DNA of 64,000 nt from Dipteris shenzhenensis (Eukaryota > Polypodiophyta > Polypodiopsida > Gleicheniales). The first letter of the stretch is position 1. Every line of letters starts with the position of its first letter. Location of the stretch: assembly GCA_047967505.1 (NCBI GenBank), contig CM106541.1; one strand, written 5' to 3'. The translations under genes were made by a program, and so were the position numbers. The notes beneath the pieces are model-generated. The model was not told the DNA's origin and ran no database searches. It worked only from the letters and a program-made list of their open reading frames with translations. Positions 23,451-32,400 of the stretch are shown piece by piece.

Positions 23451-26400
23451 CGTTCATTTCCATTGCACTTCTCATAGGAGGACGTGGTCTTTCTTGAAGC
23501 CCTTCCCATCCTATCAAGCAGAGCCTTTTGTGGCCTGTGCACTCCACCATGCATTGGTTGTGCCTATCAAATGCAAACTAGGATGGACTCCTTGGAATAC
23601 CAAAACCTTGAGCAAGCCTATGCCTAGTCTGGCCAAACACTTGGATTGGTGGACTCTTGTGGTATGGGACAGGAATTGTGGTCATGAACATGGCATGGCG
23701 CTTGGCTAACCGCAGGCTTGGAGGGTGATCCTTAGGAGACCAAGAGGGCTTGACAGCACTTGCAGTTAATGGGGCTTCGAGGGCTTGGGTCTAGGTTTAG
23801 ACCTAGGCCTAGGCATTAATGAAGAGGAGTAAAGGGAAGCCCATGAGAGGGCTAGAATTATAAGGTTCTTTGTGGGACACGTGGCACTAATGAAGAAGCC
23901 ATTTGGCAAGTGCTAGGTTCAAGGGTGGATTTTAGAGAGGGAGCTCATAAAAGGAATAAAGGCAATGGAAGGAACTCACGGTCGGAATCCTTGGCTGGGT
24001 GGCAAATGAAGCAAAGCGCCTCCATAGTAGTTTAACATTGGTATCAGAGCACAAGCAAAGGTCACGCTAAAAAAACGGCTTTTGGGCGCATGGGTTCATG
24101 GCTATGGTAGCATAGTCGATGGATGCTTCAACGAGATGGTATTGTGATAAGTCTGCCCCAGTGTGAAAGTCCTAGTTAACACAAGGGCGCAGAGTTGCGC
24201 TGAAGAAGATTGTAGTGAGGATCTGCATACGGGAACAAAGTGAGGGACAACATAGGATTTAGAGCAAGGGACATCATAGGATTTACGAGTTCTTGGAAAT
24301 CAGAAGTTAATGAGCCCAAATGCTTCTGCAACTGCTCGTTGGTGAGCTTTGTGGCGCAGACACATATGGCAGCGACGGAATTGCTTGATAGAAGATGCTG
24401 GAGACAAAACATTGCGGGCGCAACGGTACTAGACGTCGAAGGCCAAACCCATAGGATGAATATATGCTTGAGCCTCTGGGTTGTGTACAGTGTCACAAGA
24501 AACGTTTCTAGAAATGCGTTTCGAGAAACGTTTCTAGAAACGTTTTGAGATTTTGACAAACGTTTCGTTTAGAAACGGGTAAAATTAGTGTATTTTATAT
24601 AAATAATAAGAATAGTGTATTTTTTATTTAAAAAATTTCAAAAAAACTTTCATGTTTCGCACGTTTCTTGGAAACGTTTCGGGCAGAAACGTTTCTTCAC
24701 GTTTCTACTGCCCGAAACGCGTTTTATGGACTTTATGGACATATAGGAATTGTAAAGTCTTTGGTGATCCTACTTTCTCTCTGTTTAGCTTTTTTAGGCG
24801 TTCTCTGTAGCAATCTTTCTTTGATTGCTTGCAAACCCGCTGCATAGATCATGAGGTCTTTTTGGCAGATACTGAAATTTTCAGTTGATGTAATTGTAGC
24901 ACCTTATTTTGAGGTTGCCACTCATATAATATAATCAATCAAAGATTTCACCCAAAAAAAAAAAAGTGTCCTATGGATGCCACGTGTCACATTGGAATTT
25001 GGGATTTATCCCATATGCATTGGTGTTCATATGTGTGTGTGTGCTCTATATAAGAGCTGTACTTGTCTAGTGTCAAATCAATCAAGTATCAAGCCTACAA
25101 GCTCTTTGGTCTACATGTGAGTACTTTCATTTTGTTCATTGCTCTTGCTATTTCATTTCCATTTCATTATGTCTCTCTTTGAGTATTATTCTCTCTCTCC
25201 CTAGCCTACCCTCTCTCTCTACCTCTCCACCATGCATCTTCATGTGGTATCAGAGCCGCCTTTCCTACCTTTCCCTTCTTCATGCTCAATCTAGAGGATG
25301 AGGGAAACCCGCAAATGAAAGCCATCCTCTCCTCCATGATTGAGCTCCCTTCCACTCCTTTCTCCCCATCTTGTTCTCTTATCCTACCTTAGCCTAGGTT
25401 GTGTACAAAGAGCCGCTGTAGAATCATGCCTTTGCGAGAATCGTATCTAAGAAGCTGCTGTAATCGATTTGTTGCCTGCACATAAACGAAGAAAAAGTCG
25501 TGTGTCCATAAACGAAGAGAGAATTCACCGCAGTTGCCACATCATCAAAGGGTCCTTAGAGCTTAGGAAAAGCCACCTCATCATTTCTTTGCACCTCTCA
25601 AAGTTCATTACCAATAAGCTCCAAAACTCCTTAGCCTCGCCAAGAAACTAAAAGATGGATTTCAGAGTTCGAGATCGAGGGAAGAGGAAGAAAAGAATCG
25701 TGGATCAAAGAAAGCGAAAATTCAAATCCAAGGCCATTGAGCAAATCCCAGGGAAGTGGCAATCTTATTTTTCTCTCGATAAAGCTTTCTGCTTTATATA
25801 ATGTGGAAAATTCTCATTTTAAAAATGACGAGCCCAGAAAGAGATGAATCGGTTAGTGAGGTAGAGGAAAGAGCTATAAAGGGAAAGACGGTTATGGAAG
25901 AAGAAATACATGAGGAAGCGCATAACGAAACTCAAGAGGATAACGTGGAAATGGAGGACATAGACTGCGGTGATTATGGAATTTCGTATTCAGAATTCAT
26001 TAAGCTTGAAACTGGAACGCAAAACTTAGAAACGTAGTTAGGAACTATTAATGATATATTGAAGTCTCTAACTGGAGCCATAACCAAGCTATCCGATTCT
26101 CAATCGGTAACTCCTATGGCACAATCACTGACCCCTCCTAGCCAAGTTGAGAGGCCCACCTCTCGACTTAAAGAAACCTCTAATATTCTTAAGGACTTAA
26201 AGCTACTAATTTTCAATGGGGAAGAGAAAGAACGCAACAAGGATGTGATTAATACGTTCTTGCAAAAATGGTAAGACTTACATCGACTTAGGAATACCCT
26301 TCTTGAAAATCAAGTCGTGGAAGGAAGTCTTTTCCTTGAAAATAAGGCCTATAAATGGTGGATGAGCCTCAGAGAAAATGATAGAATTCTTAGGTATTAG

Positions 26401-29400
26401 GCTGAATTTGAACAAGCCTTCTTAAAAGAGTTTTTACCGGAAAATGAACTAGAAAGAGCGTGGGAGGCTTGGGACAATTGCACTATGGGTAAAACACTCT
26501 AGTCGAGTATATAGCGAACTATAGGAAGGCAGTCCTTAAGCTGAAAGGAATTGATGAATTCCAGAAGGTAAGGGGTTTTGTGAGAGGTCTCAAAGACACT
26601 TATAAGGCTGAGGTGAGAAGAAATTCTCCCAAAACCTTTGAAGAAGCAATTAAGTATGCACAAATATACGACGATACGATGGGGAAATCTAAAGCTAGAA
26701 CTTCATAATAAATAGGTTTTGTTCTTAAGTTCAATAAGTTTTTCAATTTGAAAAGGAAGGGGCACTTTAAGAAGGGGGCTCCTCAGGCACCACCTAAGAA
26801 ACCTCAAACACAAAATTATCCTATCTTGAAGAAAGAGGATTATGAAAGGGCCAAGTAGGAAAATTGTTGCTTCAAATGTTTGGGCAAAGACCATGCTGCT
26901 TGAAATTGCCCTAAAATCTAATAAAGCCCCAAATAGACCTCCACAAAAATAAGTACATGCGGTGCAGGTGTTGCCGCTTAATGGTACTGAAAAGTACACT
27001 GAGGTAGAGGTCTATCATGAGGATAACACCCACACGTGTTGTCTATCATCGGCAATGTGGCAGCCTACCTTTGGTCCTCATTATTTAATGAGGATGCATG
27101 GAAAAATAAAGGGGCAAAGGGTAAGAATTATGGTTGATGATAGCGCAACGCATAATTTCTACTACTCTCTAGTTAAGAAATTGAAGTTGCCAGAGAGTCT
27201 AAGTACCCATAAATATGTGGTCTCTTAGCAAAGGGTAGTGATAAAATGGTTGGGGACACCATGATTCATGGTGTAGAGGTGGAATTCCAAGGTTATCGGG
27301 ATGCCTTGGATTTTCAAATTATGCATCTCGATCGAAGAGATCTTGTTCTTGGTTGAGAATGGTTGTATAGTCTTGGGCATAGCTTACAACGCATTATGTT
27401 TGAAAAAGATGGTAGAGTCTTCCAGATTCAGGGCGAACATGATATGCCCAACTCTCCTCTTATTTGTTTGATGGGATTGGAACGACTTCTACGCCAACAA
27501 GAATGCGAGGTATATCTTTGTGAACTTACTTTTATTGGTGGTTTTATGTCTTTTGCATGTGAAAGAAGTAAATTTTTTCTTGATAATGTTAAAAAGTATA
27601 AATCTTCTTTCAATGTCAAAATATAGATACCACAAATTTCATGGATTTGATTTCTCTTTGGTTTCTACCCTTTAGTATCACCAGTACGAATTAGAGAAGA
27701 GGATGTCCCTAAGCATCATTTCGTACTCGGTATGGGCATTACAGTTTAAAGTAATGCCATTTGGGTTAATAAAAGCTTCAACAACTTTCATGACACTTAT
27801 GAATAGTGTCTTAAGGCCATATTTAGGAAAATCTGCTATAGTATTTTTAGATGATATCCTTATATATAGTAAATCCAAGAAAAAACATTTGTAACATTTA
27901 CGAAAAGTGTTCCAGTTGTGTAGAGATAACTCACTTTTTGCTAAAGAATCTAAATGTGAATTCTTTGCAAAAGAAGTAAAGTACTTGGGACATATTGTTA
28001 GAAATGAAGAGGGAATGAATCACTCAATCCTCCACCCAAGATCTCTCCAACTCTTACACACTCAACTTAGATAGATGATCACAGATGCAAGTAAAAACGC
28101 ACTCAGATATAACAGCAAATATAGACGGAGAGAGAAAGTATATTCATCCACCGGATGGTGGGCAGAAAATGGCTCCAAGGGAGCAATACAAATCTCAGCA
28201 GGGTGCTGGAGAAAACTGATGAACTCTCTCTCAAAAACTATCCCAGATCTGAGTGTTAAACACAGCCTTGGTTTCTGTACTGCACTGGATGCTGGACTGA
28301 ATGTAGGAGTGGGCCTTTTACAAGTAGGAGTGGGCCTTTTACAAGCTCTGCCCAGGCCCCTTCAGATGACCGACCATAGGGTCCTATAAACCGACCAGGG
28401 TTGGCCCTGGTCGGTGGCCCTGGTTGGGCCGACTTGGCCAGCCACAGGCCCCTATATAAGGGTGCCCTGGGCGGCCAGTCTGTGCTGCTGCAGGTGCCTC
28501 CATGTGAGGCCTAGAGCCCCCTCATACCTGCTGTTGCAGGCTGCGATCAGCCCGTGTGCTGGTCGCCTATCTTTGCCATGCGCTTCTCCCTCTGATGCCG
28601 GCCTGGGTCTCTCCCCAGCCCTCCTACCTCTCACTGCCCCTTGTCCCCTCGAATCGGGGGCTCACAGGTGGGCACAGTGAGATTCTAGCACTCCCCCTCA
28701 ATGTCACAACTGTGGGCCAATCCCCATACGTCTGATGAGGTGCTCCATCTGTTCTAAGTTGAGTGTGTAAGAGTTGGAGAGATCTTGGGTGGAGGATTAA
28801 GTGATTCATTCCCTCTTCATTTCTAACATGGTATCAGAGCAAGTAAAAGCACACTCAGATATAACAGCAAGTATAGATGGAGAGAGAAAGTATATTCATC
28901 CACCAGATGGTGGGCAGAAAATGGCTCCAAGGGAGCAAATCTCAGCAGGGTGCTGGAGAAAACTGATGAACTCTCTCTCAAAAACTATCCCAGATCTGAG
29001 TGCTAAACACAGCCTTGGAGAAGGGCTTTCTGTACTGCACTGGATGCAGGGTTGGCCCTCGTCGGTGGCCCTGGTCGATGGCCCTGGTTCGGCCAACTTG
29101 GCCAGCCACAAGCCCCTATATAAGGGTGCCTTGGGCGGCCAGTTTGTGCTGTTGCAGGTGCCTCCATGTGAGACCTAGAGCCCCCTCATACCTGCTGTTG
29201 CAGGCTGCGACCAGCCCGTGTGCTGGTCGCCTATCTTTGCCATGCGCTTCTCCCTCTGATGCCGGCCTGGGTCTCTCCCCAGCCCTCCTACCTCTCACTG
29301 TCCCTTGTCCCCTCAAATCGGGGGCTCACAGGTGGGCACAGTGAGATTTTAACACATATAATATCCCAAGAAGGGATTCGTATGGACCTTGAAAAAGCAA

Positions 29401-32400
29401 TGGCCACATCCTACAAATCTAGAAGAATTACATATATTCTTAGGTTTATCTGGATTTTATAGGAGATTCATCCAAGATTATGCTAAGATTTCCGATGATG
29501 ACAAACCGGCTTGAGGGGAAGGGAAGCAACCTTCATATGGGATGAACCTCAAAAGAGGAGCTTTGAAAAATTAAAAGTGGCTATAGCATCAGCTCCTGTC
29601 TTAGAGGTAGTGGATCCCAATGAACCATTTGTGGTTGAGGCAGATGCCAATGATTTTGCTGTTGGGGCGGTACTTTTACAAAAGGGTCGACCAGTGGCTT
29701 TTGAAAGCAAGAAGCTAGACCGTGCCCAACGGAATTACTCGGCATATGGAGGCACTATTTGTATGGTGTTAAATTTGAGATTTGCAATCAGCCATAGCTT
29801 AAATGTAGAAAAGCTAGATGGGCTGAATTAATGCAAGAGTTTGATATACAATCGACATATTAGAAGGGGAAGTTCAATGTGGTAGCAGACTCCCTTAGCC
29901 GAATGCCAATTGTTAATGAATTGAGTCTTACTCAATTTCAAAATGATTTTCTAGAGTCCTTAAAAGGAAATGTGAGTTTGATCCTCACTTTTCTTAAATA
30001 TGAATGAAGAGAGATCCAGCTAATCGATAGACTTTCATTGAGAAGCCACATGGAAATGGTGACACATCACAAGATGGTGATAAAGGACTTAAATGGAGAA
30101 AATACACTATTGAAGATGGCTACTTGCTCTACAAGAGTAGAGTATGTGTCCCGGATAATAATGACATTAGGCGCCCAATTCTATTTGAGTGTCATGATAG
30201 TCCGAGTACTGGACACCTCGGAATTCAGAAGACATGTGTGCTTTTGAAAAGGTAATTCTTTTGACCTGGAATAGGTAAGGACGTCCAAGACTATGTATTG
30301 AAGTGCTAAAAATGCCAGGTCAATAAGGCTAAACGCCTTAAGGTAGGAGGTCTCCTACACCCATTGGAGATTCCATCTAGCAAATGGGAAAGCATCTTCA
30401 TGGATTTTATTGTGGGATTACCTAGGACATAGAGGAGACACAACTCTGTGTGGGTAATTGTTGATTGATCGACCAACATGGCTCATTTTATTCATGTCAG
30501 TGAAGAAGTTAAAACTCCAGAATTAGCTAGGCTATTTATGGGGCATATTTATAAATTGTATGGGCTACCATTCGGTATGGTTAGTGACTGGGATAGCAAA
30601 TTTTACAGCCATTTTTGGAGGGTTGTGTTTATGGGGTTGGAAACTTCGTTGAATATGAGTATCGCAGATCATCCACAAAGTGATGGTCAAACTCAAAGGG
30701 TCAATCAGATCATTGAGAATATGCTTCGAGCATATGAAAGTAAACGGCAAACTAATTGGGAACACTATTTGCCCATATTAGAATTTGCATATAACAGTGT
30801 CAAACATTCATGTACGGGTTTTAGTCCATTCATGATGATGTATGGATTTCAACCAAGAGCCCCAATGCTAGTAGGACTTGAAAAAAGAAGATTCAAGCGG
30901 CCGAAGACTTTCTTAAAGCTATGAATAAAATGCTTAAGTTAGCTAAAGATAGCATAAGAAGAGCTCAAGATAGAGCATGAAGTTACGCAAACCCTCACCG
31001 TAGAAGGTTGGGGTTTCTAGTAAATGAGAGAGTCTATCTCAGGATACTTGAATCTTCAGAATCTCTATAGGCAGGTAAATGTCCGAAGTTGTCTCCTAGG
31101 TATTGTGGACCATTCACAATACTTAAGAGAATTGGAGAGCTTGCTTACAAATTAGCCTTATTCGAGGGATGTAGAGTCTCATTGGAAATGAAGTCCTAGT
31201 TGAACTCATTGAACCTTCCTTTTTGTCACATGAACCAGAAAGAATTTTAGATAAACAAGAAAAAAGAATTCAACATATAATATGGCAAGAATGTTTGGTT
31301 AAGTGGAAAGATAGATATGAAGAGAGTTCAACATGGGAAAGGGTAAGCAATCTCCAGAGGAGGTTTTTCAATTTTGTTTCCAAGGACGTAAACCATTTTT
31401 AAGGGGAAGGGAATGTTACGTCAACCATAATCACGGAAGGCTAAGGCTTGGTTATGGTGAGGCAGGAGACCAAGAGGGCTTGACAGCACTTGCAGTTAAT
31501 GGGCTTCGAGGGCTCGGGTCTAGGTTTATTCCTAGGCCTAGGCATTAATGAAGAGGAGCAAAGGGAAGCCCATGAGAGGGCAAGAATGGTAAGCTCCTTT
31601 TGTGGGACACCTGGCACTAATGAAGAAGCCATTTGGCAAGTGCTGGGTTCAAGGGTGGATTCTAGAGAGGGAGCTTACAAAAAGAATAAAGGCAATGAAA
31701 GGAACTCACGGTTGGAATCCTTGGCTGGGTGGCAAATGAAGCAAAGCCCTCTATAGTAGTTTAACATGCAGGTCTTGGTATGAGAGTAGAACCTGGATTG
31801 GCTTGGGCCTAGCTAACCCTTTCCTCAAGTGACCGTTTCATAAAGTCTACCTTCCACTTTTTATTTACCTTTTAATTAATCCAAAACCAAATTACCCGAA
31901 GGGTAACTTGTGAACAAAATCCATAGTTCATCATACACTACCTTGGGTCGCTTGAAACCTCTACTCGCTATCGGGAGCCATCTCCGTCCAAGGTCTTCAG
32001 TAGCACCTCCTCAGGGAGGGTATCAGGATTATCCATGTTTAACTGCACCTTCGGTACTCCATGATTAGAGAGCAATGAGGCTGCCGAAGTTTGGGTCTCT
32101 AGAAAGTGCACAAAACATGCCTCAGAGGATAGGCTTTGTCCTTGGAGATGCCAAAAAAATGAAGCATGATTGAGTATCTCTTATGAGATGCATCGGCTCC
32201 TTATCATCCACCATGGTATCAAGGGACGTGAGTCAAGAGACACTGGACTCTGCTCCACCAGTGCTTCATGGTGCTCGAGGAAAAATGCCTCTCCCATAGA
32301 TGGTGGCCTTCTGAGCTAGACCCAATCTCGGACCTCTCGTCGTGTGGGAATAAGGCCAAGAATGCGCCCCACCATTGCTCTATCCTCTAGGTTCACACAG

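Larger units (their letters stand above)
23677..31766 (+). mobile_element. Ty3/gypsy chromovirus inside carrier intron 3 (decayed, nested)
   Basis: A near-complete element in the sense orientation of the host gene. The order is 5' LTR, primer-binding site, gag, zinc knuckle, protease, reverse transcriptase, RNase H, integrase, chromodomain, polypurine tract AAGGGGAAGGGAA (31401-31413), 3' LTR. Order and the C-terminal chromodomain place it among plant chromoviruses. The gag-pol frame is broken by many stops and shifts. It contains a second element at 27996-29354, and the 5' untranslated part (24050-25790) is unusually long and seems to include other insertions. No target duplication is visible at its outer ends. 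Confidence 0.8.
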
